Shown: one piece after another, positions 12,566 to 24,578 of the stretch
Position numbering within the stretch: the stretch's first letter is position 1
Layout: each line of letters starts with the position of its first letter
Source: Agelaius tricolor
Lineage: Eukaryota; Chordata; Aves; Passeriformes; Icteridae
Assembly (NCBI GenBank): GCA_023055355.1
Contig: JALJCS010000001.1
Span: 69,977,381 to 70,041,380, forward strand
Direction of reading: 5' to 3'
Length of the DNA: 64,000 nucleotides
Program-made: the position numbers and the translations under genes
Notes under the pieces: generated by a model
The model's database searches: none
The model's input: only the letters and a program-made list of their open reading frames with translations
What the model was told of the DNA's origin: nothing

Positions 12566-15500
12566 CAAATTGCACCCTTGGCTGTTCCTAAGTGTCCCAG
12601 CAGATGAAACATCCTGACTCTGTGCTCTGCACACTGCAAAGCAGAACCCCACTGAAGGGACAGTGTCTTCAGAAGTGGTCCCCATTCCTGCCATAATATC
12701 CATGTGTGTGTTTCAGCCTCTGTGTTTTGGGCAGCTGGATGCACCAGTAGACTTTGATCTGCCTGTGCAGCACGGCCATCCTTTGGAATGCTGAACTTTC
12801 CGTTCTCCCTTTGCAGGTCATATGTCTTTAGGAGAAAGATACATCCCCTTTTATGCTGACTAGTAAGAGCTATTCATCACCACATTTACCCTCTCATTTA
12901 TTTTAATTCAGTGCAAGAATAATAATTAAATGGTAATCATAATGAAAGAAATACTATTTTAAGTGAAATATTTTCCTTGTGTCTGTTTGCTATGGAAAGG
13001 CTACTTCTTCCTCTGCTGTTTCACTAACACCCACGATCAGATAATATTTGATGAGCCACCACAAATGAGGATGCAGCTGACGTCTCGGTTTTGCGCTGTT
13101 TGTGCCCGGAGACGGTGTGTGCGGTTTTGCTTTATCACCGAGCTGGCTGCCCCGGGGATAACAAACCCACAAACCCAAAAACCCCTTCAGGCCGTGCCGA
13201 AAACCGCCTGGATCTGGGCGTTTCACTCGCACCCAAAAAGCCCCCGGGTTCCTGCCGGGAGGAGCGGACGGCGGGGATGCGCATCGGGAGGTGGCAGCAT
13301 TTCACCGCAGCGCCGAGCCCGGCCGGGGGGAGAACAGCCCCTTGCTCAGCCACGGTGCCCTGTTCGAGAGAAAATCAGCAGGTTTAAATCCTTTGGGCAT
13401 ATTTTCAAAGTATGCCATACTTTCCATTTGCTACTTGTTGCTTGTGGGGGTCCCAGTTGTCGGGTTTTCTGGGTGTGGATTGAAGGCACTTGAGACAGTA
13501 TTTCATGTTCAGATTCAGGTGTCTGCTATTTCTTATCAGTAAAACAGTCTCACTACTGTGACTTCTGCAGCTTTTCATTAGAAGGCACAAAATGGCTAAC
13601 AATCTCTTGTTACAAGGTCTTTTAAGACTAAACTATCCAATTAAGAACTGGCACCTAGATTATTTTCCCTTTTAATAACTGATCCCAAAGAGCCTGCAAT
13701 GCGGACTTTTCTGCCCAATTACAAAATGCCACCCAAACCCATGAAGAAGAAGGAAGAAGCAGCATGAAGAAGAAACTCAGGACTGCACCCTGTGCTCTCC
13801 ATCTTGCTTCCATCCACAACATACTAACAATCTCAAAACCTAAATTTCTCACCAAGTGATACACCTACACTACTCTCTATAATCTATTTCACACTTTTGT
13901 GGATTCTAGTCTATCTTGAAGTCTAGGAAACTTTCTCCATGAATGAGGGTAAAAGTCAGTGCTACCCTGGGGGTCAGAGCAGACAGAGAAATATTCCTGG
14001 TGCCCTGGGTTTCCACAGTTGCTTTTATAGCTCTCCTCTTTTCTCTCTTTTTGCTTCCACCCCCTCTCCACCCCCACCCCCAACTTCCTTTTTTATTTCC
14101 TTTTTCTAAGAGAGGGAAGGAGTTAAAAGAGGCAGCAAAAAGGCAGCAAACCACCTGCAGCACCCGGAGCAACATCCCAGGGTCCCAGGTTGCTGCTCAC
14201 CCTGGTCCTAGGGAGAACAGGCATCAAAGGGAGGCACTCCCAGGTCACCTGTATCACCCATGGGAAGTTTGCTGCATGACCAGGGCCTCTGCCTGCTCAA
14301 GGGAATGGGGATCACCTTGGGAGTCCCCCCAGCCTCCTGCTCACTGGGGAAAATGTCCTGCAGAAGCCCCGTGAGAGCCCCCAGAGTGACTGAGAAATCC
14401 TTCTCTGGGCTCCTCGGGAGGAGGGATGGCACTGCTGCCGCTTTGGGAGCAGCTCTGCACCACGAGGAGGGACCTGCACTGGGCTCAGCACATCAGCCAG
14501 ACCCACACCCAACCCTCTGTGCCCCCAGAGGGTGGAGGCAGGGGTGACAGCCCCACAGCCCTCATCTCCTCAAGCAATAGGAAGGCCATAAACCACAGGA
14601 AAACAGTAAAACACGGATCTGGGCTGGTTCTTCAAAAGGTTTGCAACCCCTCCCTTTAGAGCAGGCAGCCTGATGCAGGAGCAATGCCTGTTTGCTGCTC
14701 CCTGATGCAGAGCTATTGCTGCTCTGGGTGATTTTATCAACAGTCCATGTCCTATCAGCTGCACAAAGTGCTCCTAAACACCAAAGCACCTCCTTGCTCT
14801 CTATGTGCCATATTTGGGCTCCTGCAGACCACAGATCAATTCAGATCCAAGGGAGTTGGAGAGTTCTCTTAAAAAGAAAAAGCACCCAGATGACTTTGGA
14901 TAAACCCTGCGTTCTGTTTTCCAAAAGAATGCAGTCCTTCAGAGCCCAGGCAGTCAGTTGGAAGTGTGTGTGTCATTTCTGCCAGTGGGACATAGCTGGT
15001 TCCACAATATATCCCCTTGTTTGCAGAAAGTTCTGTAACACCTTCCTTCACAGCAGGCAGCCCAATGCAGGAGCATCCCTGGGCTGCAGCAATCCCCTCC
15101 CAATGCACCCCCAGATCTGGGGGGGAGCAACATGCACAGAAGGGCTCTTTCCACACCTGGGAAGAAGAGGAGGAAGGCAGGGATGATACTAAAACCTCTA
15201 TATCTCATGTTCACAGCACAGGTCCTGACCTCCATCTGAGGAAAGCTGCTTGTCCATGGAGAATGGCTCACAGAGTTGCCTCTCTGTGTGGAGCCAGCAG
15301 AACAAGCATTTCACTAAAAGAAATCAGTGAATCTGTATAAAGTGGGGTGGCTTGTGCCTGTCCTGCTCCTTTCAGTGACCCTGGACAAGTAGAGCAGGGA
15401 TGAGCTGCAGCATGAGCCAGCACAGCTTCAGCCAAGGGGCCGGACTGCTCAGAAATAAATGTGGTTGGCAAAGCAAACAGCCCCTGAGTCACTTTAAATT

Positions 15501-17775
15501 AAGTGACTGATCCCCTTTTCACAAAGGTTTTTGTGCAAACAGTGGGGCTGCACCTTTATTAGTGACCAGATATTGAGGTATCAGTGCCTGAGATATTGGC
15601 AGCTTGTTCAAGAGCAGATTTTCCTTTTACAGGCTGCAATAAATGATGCCAATGATGTTAGCTAAACTATTAGTTTTCTTTTGGCTAGTCATCTGAAGAT
15701 TACAGTCTTCCTACTGCTGACAACTGCACCTATTGCTGTGTCACATACCTTCCTAACAGGAAGATTTTTTAATAGTACATAAAGAAAATGCTGTAATGTC
15801 TCCCTTTCTCCTCAGGGCAAAATTGACACAAAGAACCAATTATAATACGGTATTAACTCTTATTCCAGTCACATGGCTGTGCTAAATGTCTGCATTAACC
15901 TGATGTTCACACAAAAGCAAATGCTCTGAGAGGATATCAAGAAGGGTAACGTTTTATTTGGCAGTGGATCCCACGTGTCTCCCATGTGTTTTGCTATGAC
16001 CATTTTAAAGGTGGTTACCAGCACCCTGGGTGTGCTCAGTGGAGAGAATAGAGACAGAGTGTTACAGGTGTGCACTGCCAAAAATGAAAGATCAATGGGT
16101 AGTGAACCTGCTCTGCAACACAGATTTTTAAAACCATATATAGGTCTTTAGGCAATAATTACTTAGGGTGGTGAATGAGTAGGTTTTTGCACAGGGTGAT
16201 CAGTGCACTTTACAGCTTTATGGATGTTGGACAGTGTCTGGGCTCTGATCCTTATTCTGTCCTGAGTGAGCCCAAAAAAATGAATTCTTGTCTTTTTTTT
16301 TTTCTTTTAATCTGAGTTTGTCTAATTCAAACTCAGCAGCATGATTGCCTGAACAGATTACTTCCCCCAGGTTTTGTACATGCTTCTTTGTATCCACATT
16401 ACTTCTTCTTTGTAATGTGGATAAATATCCACTGCTGCCACCAAGCCTATAACTTGGACAAAGGCAGCTATTGATTTTGTCTGATGTCATCTGTCCCATA
16501 TGAACACATGCAGCTTCTCACTCATCAGCTTATCTGCTATATTATTACTTATTGATTCCCTTATTTGCTTTTATTTACCAGCTGTAGTAGGTGGTGGAGT
16601 TGTTTGGCAATTATGAGGAGTGACTTTCAAGAAGACACTTTGCTTTATCCAGCTTTCTCAGCAAAACTTTTATTTTTATTTTTTAATGCAGAAAAGCATT
16701 ATTTTCTGCTACTTTCCACGGGTTCCCTGAGCAGCCTGAGCAGGACAGAACCTGGGTGATCCCTTAAGAACCCTCCAATCCTGACCTTTCTGTCAAAGCC
16801 ATAAGGTCTGTCCTCTGAGGCTGCAGACACTGACCTGTGCACAAATGCACGTGCACACCTACCTTAGTTCTGCTGTCAGACACCACTAATTCTGTCAGTC
16901 ACCATTAATTATAATTAATGTCTGTGTCCTAATGACATGGATTAGAATTTAGCCCCGTTTGTTTACCCACATTTTTATGACTTAGTTTGCAGTCTCCATA
17001 GTGCCACAGGGCACATACTGCAGACATGAGGGTCCAAGAAGATTTTCTTCCACCCCTTCATATTTTGGGTAGCACCAGCCCCTGCTTTCTGTGGGCCTTG
17101 CACTCTGCCTGGTGAGCAGTTGCTCACACCACAAAAATGAGAAGGGCTCAGGTCTGGGGCTGGCAGTCTGGTATTAGGAGCTTGCAGTGGTTCAGTAATC
17201 CTTCCCTCACATAGTTTGTAGGTAGCCTGGAATAAAGAAAATTTCCATAGAAAACATTTTACCTGAGACATTTTTCCTAGACTGTTATATTTTTTTTTTT
17301 TTTGCCATCAGTTTCCAAACTCAGTTTTAGCTAAGTGGAAAGATGATTTACTCCATAATATTTTTGCATGGTATCTCAATGAAATAGAATGCTCTGGCTG
17401 GTACCTGCAGGTACGGATGTCCTCAGATTCCAGACATTTCTCTTTAATCAGCTGGGAGCAGTAATTACAGGAAGTGTTCCAAAGTACCTCCTGTGGTGAG
17501 GGATGATTTGTAGCACTCTCTCCTGGCAATGGGCTTGCACAAAAGTTCAACAAAAGAAAAGCTGATTTAAAAAGATGTGTATATACACAGGCAACCTCAG
17601 AGTTGCTTAATTCAGTGCTTGATTAATAAGATGCTGACACTCTGCAGGAAACATTTTGGGGGGGAAAGCCTGCCATGTTTATTTATAATAAATTCTGCTT
17701 TATATGGGCTCCATTCTGCTGTCTTGACATTGTGTGAATTGGAAAGTAATCACAAAGTCTGGACAAAAGAGAAGG
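12566..17775. other. intergenic with orphan CpG-rich patch
   Basis: No gene recognised. The notable element is a CpG-rich patch at about 13,080-13,375, listed separately. Two diverged copies of a short motif (gcaggcagcc..atgcaggagca) lie near 14,660 and 15,050. Simple T-runs lie near 16,297 and 17,290. The remaining open frames look random. Confidence 0.65.
13080..13375. promoter_or_regulatory. orphan CpG-rich patch, possible promoter or enhancer
   Basis: About 300 bases with many CpG dinucleotides and clearly higher GC than the flanks. It starts with TGACGTCT, one base off a cAMP response element, and includes the GC-rich cores ccggccggggg and gggaggagcggacggcgggg. It overlaps open frames on both strands, but none shows a known domain or convincing codon pattern. 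Its isolation 8 kb after WASF1 and 17 kb before GPR6 suggests a regulatory element or the promoter of an unannotated transcript. This is inference from composition only. Confidence 0.4.
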
Positions 17776-17918
17776 GAGGAGAGGAGAGGAGAGGAGAGGA
17801 GAGGAGAGGAGAGGAGAGGAGAGGAGAGGAGAGGAGAGGAGAGGAGAGGAGAGGAGAGGAGAGGAGAGGAGAGGAGAGGAGAGGAGAGGAGAGGAGAGGA
17901 GAGGAGAGGAGAGGAGAG
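17776..17918. repeat. (GAGGA)n pentanucleotide microsatellite, about 28.6 copies
   Basis: A perfect uninterrupted array of the pentamer gagga: 28 full copies plus a partial one. One strand is pure purine and the other pure pyrimidine. It lacks stop codons in several frames, which creates spurious open frames of repeated EERRG or SSPLL on the two strands. Perfect purity and high copy number predict strong length polymorphism, and the mirror-like purine tract could form triplex DNA. Confidence 0.97.
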
Positions 17919-20117
17919 AACTGTGGCATTTGTAGCACCTGACTACTGCTACTGAAACTGCAAATTAAGAAGTGCACGTGGCTGTAACAATGACAAGCTA
18001 GAATAGCTTGGGTAGAGACCACACAAGTTTATTCAACCTGTCACTCTCTCTGGAGACAGGATCATTCTTCTGTGCTGTTCCAGGTGTATCTTTGCAACTT
18101 GCTTTGGGAGATTTCCAGTGAAGAAGAAATAACTTCCCTACACAGATTGTTCCAGTGCTGTTCCAGTGCCCCTTTGGTTTTTGGCAGTTTTCCAGTGTCA
18201 AGCCTGACTCTTCCTCGCTGCTGTTTAAGCTCATCATTCATTGTTCTACAAACCATGGATTTTAGATGCACAAGATTTCTTTTCTTTTTTACAGCAGCTT
18301 TCACACACTGGAGGAGTTCCCCTGACCCCTCACAAGTGGTGAGGAGAAGCTGTTGACCAAGCTCAGTTCACGATACTCCTCTGTGTGTTTCCTACACAGT
18401 TTTTCACTCCCCATCTGGATTTCTACCGCTGATTTCCCACTGGTTTGCTGTGCTTGCCTCTAACAAAATGTCTTTAGTTTTTTTTTCAGAATCTCTTTTC
18501 AGACTTGATAAGATCACGTTGAATACCAAGTCAATCCTCTGGGGTAACTGCAGCCCCTCCCTGATGTCTGACAGCTGCCCACTGAGTAAGTATTGTCCCT
18601 GCTCCATCACCCAAGTAATTAATGAGAAAATTGAATCACCCTTTGGGTGAGACAGACACCTGTGATTCAGTACAGCTCCCGCTCTGGCAGCACACCCCCA
18701 GAGAGTGCTTTTAGAGCTCTCCCCCCTCCCAGGGGGCTTTACACAGAAATTTCACCCAAATGAAGGTCTCCTCCCTTGCGTTTGAGAGGTTGCACAGAAG
18801 AAGAGGGGGTTGTGTCAGGCTTTCTTCCTTCACTGTAGCTGTGAAAGATATTTTCACAAAGCAGCTGTCATATTTGTAGAAAGAAAAATAAACACAAACA
18901 AGGCACAAACGAGCAATAATAAGGCTCCCAGGCTCTGCAGATTTCTCAGTCATGCCGTCTCTATCAGCTTCAGGTCAGACCTTAGCAATTAAAGCCAGAA
19001 AGAATAAGATAAACCATAGAGGGTTTTGCTCTCTCTACAAAGAAACATTTTCAAAAGTTAGAAACCTCCGCCGTTGGGTCATGGCATAAAGGAGCTTGCA
19101 GAAAGACAGCAGCTCTGTAATGGATGGAGTGTGCCAGCAGCTCTTGGGAAGCACAGCTCGATGGGAAAGCAGCAGAGCAATAGCTCTTCCCTCGCCTGTG
19201 CCGGGGTGAAGTGGGGGAATGGACCTGGCTCAGCACAGCACAGAGAGCACATCACAGCCAATCGATGGCCCCAGGAGCTGCAGCAGCCGAGAAATTGCTG
19301 CCATGGATTTATATAGGGTTATACATTTTAAAGGGAGGCCACCTGAGAGTAATCTTAAGAAGCAGGAACAGCCTCTATGTGGTAGCAAAGAAAGGTGATA
19401 CCAGGACAGACAAAGTTATAAACATCATATTAAGGCGTTTGGGAATGGAGCGAAAGGCAAGATGATATAAAAGCTGCCTTAGGTTGTTAAAAAGATATTT
19501 TTATTGCCTGTGGATGATATGTTCAAGGACATAAATGTGTATTTCTCAGTCTCAGTTTGTGATTAAAAATGCCAGCTAACTCCAGACCATGTCTGGAGCC
19601 TCTCTGAGAGGCAGCAAAGCAGAGTGGGGGGGAAGGTTTCCAAGCAGCCCAGCACCATCACTTGCCCCAGACTTGGGGTTTGTGTGACACAGCTAGGAGA
19701 GAAAAGACACCCCCTTCCCTGAGGGAGTCACAGAGGGCTTTGTGCTGGAGCTAGCAGCTGCAGATCCCCTGAGCTTGGTTGCCCTCCCCATCTTGCCTAT
19801 TTTGATCTCTGCCCTCTGCTTCCTGCTCTCAGGTGTAGCCAGGCTTGCGTGTCCATATCAAATGGGAGCCACCACCAGAAGCCAGATGAGGTCACCTGCT
19901 GCAGGGTGAGTGTTTACCTCCACCAAAAGGTCTGGTTGACCTCTCTGATATGTGTAAAAGCAGCTGTGGGGTGTTTTTAGACTGAGTGTGCCTGCATATG
20001 GGCAGTGCTCTGTTGGTGGGACTACGTTGCTACATCCACATTTACCTCTCCTGGTCCTACCCTGGGGCAATGAAGAAATGAACCACAGGGCATTGCCCTG
20101 CCTATTGCACCCCAAAG

Positions 20118-20225
20118 ACAGGACTTGAAGATATCCTTCAGGAGGCTCAATGGCATGACAGGCCCTTCAGAATTATCCTGGCTGTAAAACAGCACATAGT
20201 GGTGAGGCAGTCTAAGCCTTCAGTG
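20118..20225 (+). repeat. 108-bp inverted repeat, left arm
   Basis: This segment equals the reverse complement of 21,390-21,497 over its full 108 bases with five substitutions and no gaps that I could find by eye (about 95% identity). The core catgacaggcccttcagaat is perfectly matched. Homology stops abruptly at both ends. The arms are 1,164 bases apart. I do not recognise the family. It could be two copies of a short interspersed element or a foldback element, or an inverted duplication. Confidence 0.9.
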
Positions 20226-20329
20226 TTCACTTTGAAGCCCTTCGGAGTGTAATACACTGGGCATCCTGAAAAAATATCACTCCTGTTGTGCCTTTTCGCC
20301 TCAAAAGCAGGAAATAAACTCCACCAGTC

Positions 20330-20375
20330 ACTTACAGGTGTTTCTAAGGAGCACTTACAGGTGTTTCTAAGGAGC
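20330..20375 (+). repeat. 23-bp perfect tandem duplication
   Basis: The unit acttacaggtgtttctaagg plus agc occurs twice without a mismatch, followed by three bases of a third copy. It is a local replication-slippage duplication in non-coding DNA. Confidence 0.95.
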
Positions 20376-21389
20376 ACTGTGAGACAAGTGAGTTGCAGCT
20401 CTGACAGCTGCAGTAGTTTTTGCTTGCCTCTCTGTCAGACTGGCCCACAGATCTTTATTATTTATGATTTCCCCAGATGCAGCAAGAGCAAAAGTGGCAC
20501 AGAAGTAACACTGCTCCTCTTGGAGCAGTCCCCTGTGAGGGAAGGGACTTGTAGAAAGAAAATTAAAATTTACCTAGCCCCCCACATGTGAAACCCCTCT
20601 GAGGGAAGCAGCAGCAATGCCATCTGAAAAGAAAAGGAAGGGGAGACGTGTTTGAGGAAAGGCAGCTCATGCCAAGAGCAGGAAACATAACCATTGTCAC
20701 AGGGCCTTCAGGGAAGAGAGAGGGAAAGGTCACCTTTGGGAAAGAAAGGGACATGAAGGGAGTGTCAGGGGAAGAAGAGAGATAAATGGGAATAACAGAA
20801 GCATATGGATGATGTCAAAATGAGAAGAGAAGACAGGCATCCTATCTGTGCATTGGAAGCAGATATTTTTTTCCAGAAGGAAAAACTTTTCCCATGTTCT
20901 TTGATAGCTCTCAGGCAATTTCACTGCTACCTCATCTTCCCATATCATCATTTTCTGCCCTTCAGAAGAGGAAGATTACAAAGCACAGGTTCCACAGGTG
21001 TCCAGCTGTCACTTATGACTACACAGAGCAATACCAGACACCTTCCCTGCCTTGCACTGTCCTGTGGTACACTGAGAGGCTGGGAGCCCCCTCAGCAGTG
21101 AGTGCTACCAACACACCCCTTGGTTTGTGGCAGGGATAAAATGGGGAGGGGGTGTCAGAGGGCTTGTGCCCTGCTCAGCATTGGCTGAGGCATTGGGGAA
21201 TCACTGGAGAGGTGGCAACAGCCACGTAGCTTGGCAGACAAATGGTTGGGCAGCAAACCTGTTCTGCTCCCTGCATTATAGAGAAGCTGGACTAACAGGG
21301 CCAGGTCAAGTGCCAGACACATCCAAAGTGTTTCTGTCTTCTGCTCAGATAAAGTAACAAGCATGGCAGGATGGGAGGAGTGCTCTAAG

Positions 21390-21497
21390 CACTGAAGGCT
21401 TAGACGGCCTCACCACTGTGTGCTGTTTTACAGCCAGGATAATTCTGAAGGGCCTGTCATGCCATTGGGCTTCCTGAAGGACATCTTCAAGTCCTGT
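21390..21497 (-). repeat. 108-bp inverted repeat, right arm
   Basis: Partner of the arm at 20,118-20,225. Read on the minus strand it begins acaggacttgaagat and ends gccttcagtg. The five differences are single-base and mostly transitions, which fits two related copies aging separately rather than a structure held under pairing constraint. Confidence 0.9.
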
Positions 21498-24486
21498 TTG
21501 TTATTGTTAGGAAGCTTTTATGGGTCTGACCAATACTATGAACACTATTGTTTGGCAAAATGTCCCAGTTTTAATGGCAATGAAGGCAGAGACAGAGCCT
21601 TTTCCAACTTCTAAAAATGTCTTATGAAAGACGAAGGTGGCCTGGTTGACACAAGAAGAGCTGCATGCTGCTAACACAGCTGTGGGTTCCAGCAGATGAG
21701 ATAGCAGCAGGGTATTCACCTCAGCATGGCTGGGAGAGCTGGGGGGCTCTGCAGAGCCTTTATTTCCCTCAAGCACATCTCATGTGGAAATAACACTGTG
21801 ACAGCAAATACAGCAAAGTGCTCTAATCTTCCCAATTTCATTCAAAATAAAAATAATGCAATTAGATGTTCTTGTTCATGAATAGGCAGTAGCTGATTAC
21901 TGTTAGAGCCCACTGTTCCAGTGTTACAAGTGAGGCCTCATACAATGGGCTGCTCTGCTAATGTCTGTCTCCCACGTGACGGCCTTTGACATCCACGGGG
22001 CAGCTGAGATCCCTGGGATGAAGGAGTCCATCTTCAGCCATGTCCAAGTAAGGGAGCCACTCAAAGTCTTGGGCTTATGCTTGGTGCACAGATCACACTC
22101 CATACCCAAACTCTGCCTGGAAAAGGTTTTCTGATGCATTTATTTCAGCAGCATAATTCAATACAATGAATTATTTTCTTTGACACATTTGTAGAACAGC
22201 AAGATCAGAAAGAGGGAAGCCTTTACTTACTTGTCTCCCATTTTCCTTATTTGTGACTACAAAATGAAGTTTAAAACAAAATACACCTCTGCTTGGGAAA
22301 ATCAGATAAACTCTTGAGGAAAACCCAGCTTCCTACTTACTAACAAAAATTGGTCACAGTATCAAAAGTCGGACTGACATTGGAATGTAGCATGATCCCC
22401 ATATTAACTTACACATTTATTTTCCATCAGACCAGATTTCTTTTGACAGCATCATAATATTACATAGACGTGCTTCTTTCTATAAAAAGCAGCAACAAGT
22501 AGGAGTGACAAATGGTATCTGTCTGCAGGTATACAATCACATTATCTCTCTGTGATGCAAAGGTGCTGATTAAAAAAATAATTCAGTCATTCAAGGAGTG
22601 TCATAGATCTAATTACTTTCATAGGAAACTAAGCCTTTATTTAGACAATCTACCACTTGTAGAATATTTCCAGAACCACTCATTCTGCCTTGGTTTTAAA
22701 TATAATTATTACTATGCATACCAAATTCTTGGTGGTGATAAAATGAGCCGTGATCAACACAAAGTATGCCTTATCTCAAAAAAGACAGAAGGTTCAAGCT
22801 CAATTTTCAAATCTATTTTCCAATTCTTTCCTGAAAAATCTCAGTCTTTCAATTAAACTACAAAATGAAACAACTGCACAGCAGGAAGCTTGCTTGGAGA
22901 AAACCTTCTCTGGAAAAACAACATTGTTTTAAACTAGTCAGGAGATAGAGAGTGAGTAGCATAAAAAAAAAGAACCTAAACTTTAAAATATTCCCCCAGT
23001 TCAGTCAATTTGCCTCCTCCTGACCCCATCCATGTCCTGTGCCTGAAGCATAGCATGCAGTTTGTCCCTGCTAGAGAAGCAAGTGCTCCCAACAGTGCTG
23101 ATCAACCTCCATTGCACACAAACAGCCCCACGTGCCAGTGTCCCAGCTCAGCCCCTTCCCTGCTGGAGTGAATTAAGTGTGTGGAAATGTTGGACAGTGC
23201 AGAGACAGAAAACCCAGATAATTCTTATCCTGTGTGGCATTCCTGTGCTTTCCCAGCAAATGAGGTCACGTGGAAAACACAGGTGTACAGACACCTCAAT
23301 CCCCACCAAGTGTAGTGGGAAAAGGCAGCTTCCAGGCTGCTGGTGTTGCTTGGCAAAGTGCTCTGTGGACGTGCTGCTGCCTGGCTATAAGGGCACAGAG
23401 GATAGAGGCACAGAGCAGCTGTTTGATTTGGTATTTGTGTGTCCACTCAGCAAGCAAGATTGCTGACAGGCCCACCTTTAGGAGTATGGGTGCTTAAATC
23501 CTCTTCCTAATTCTTATCCTAAGCATCTTACTCTCACTTTAAAGTGCTGACACATCCTTAAAAATGTGCTATTGTATGGATATAACTCCAGTCTTGCACA
23601 GGTGGAGAGAGAGCCTGTGCCACAGAGGAAGGTGCAAGGGACAGTGCAAAGATGTTCTACCCCAGCATCTTGTGTCAGGGGCACAGAGGGCAGCACGGGA
23701 TGGAAAAGGTGTTGTCTTGTAGGTGACTGCCAAGTCTGGGTTTGCAGCTTGAAGTTTAATTGTGTTCAAAGCAGGACAAAAGTTGAATCTGGACTACGTT
23801 TCTCCCTTCACTGGCTGAATGGTAGCTTGGGCAGCTCAAAGATCTGCCTGCATTTGCATTTTTCAGTTCAAGAGGTCTAGGATTGAGGATAACCCGAACA
23901 ATGCTGCAGTAAAGAAATATTTTTGGTCTTTTGTCTTGTGTGTGGCCTCATTGCTGGAAGGTTACACCACAGCCAGCTGATGTACCCAAGGTACCTGCTG
24001 GAGAAGCTGCCCCCATGTTATGAGTCATACAGTGAAGCACTGCACACTTTCCCTAAACAGATACAAGCACATTCATCTTTTCTCTTGTTCTCTCTCTCCC
24101 ACCACTTGTATTGTGATGCCAACAAAGTAAACTAATTTAAAAAAAGAGTGAGAATCTGCCCTTCACTGTGAGGCTTTGCTGCAACCTGTGGAGCCTTCAC
24201 AGAGACCTGACCATTGTTTCACCTCTGGCTGCCTCCTGTCCTTTCTTTGCAGCAGACAGAGCTGACAGGAGCAGACCTGCCTCCGCTGAACCGGCTGCCA
24301 CCTCCACTGTCAGCACTGAGTCAGCGCTTCTGCCGTTCTCCAGCTGCCCTGGCAGCAGCTGGGTTATTTCCAGGACACTGGAGTTACTGCCCTCAATAAA
24401 TGGAACTGCCACTGGGGGAATGCTGTCCCTGGGAGAGCTCTCTGCAGTCAGAAGAAAGAGCTTAAGCATCAAGAGGGCAGGGAAAG

Positions 24487-24578
24487 GCATAGTGGTTTTC
24501 TACCCAGGGGATTTTTTGTGAGGCACTCCTGAGCATAGTGGTTTTCTACCCAGGGGATTTTTTGTGAGGCACTCCTGA
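24487..24578 (+). repeat. 46-bp perfect tandem duplication
   Basis: The unit beginning gcatagtggttttctaccca and ending gcactcctga is present twice back to back with no mismatch, followed by gca of a third copy. The identity implies a very recent event or an assembly artefact. Confidence 0.96.

Noticed and set aside
12963..13493. A 176-codon plus-strand frame through the orphan CpG patch
   Set aside because: CpG-rich composition depletes stops. The translation has no recognisable motif and minus-strand frames are equally open.
17577..18022. Open frames of repeated EERRG or SSPLL
   Set aside because: They are created by the GAGGA microsatellite, whose length is not stop-forming in those frames.
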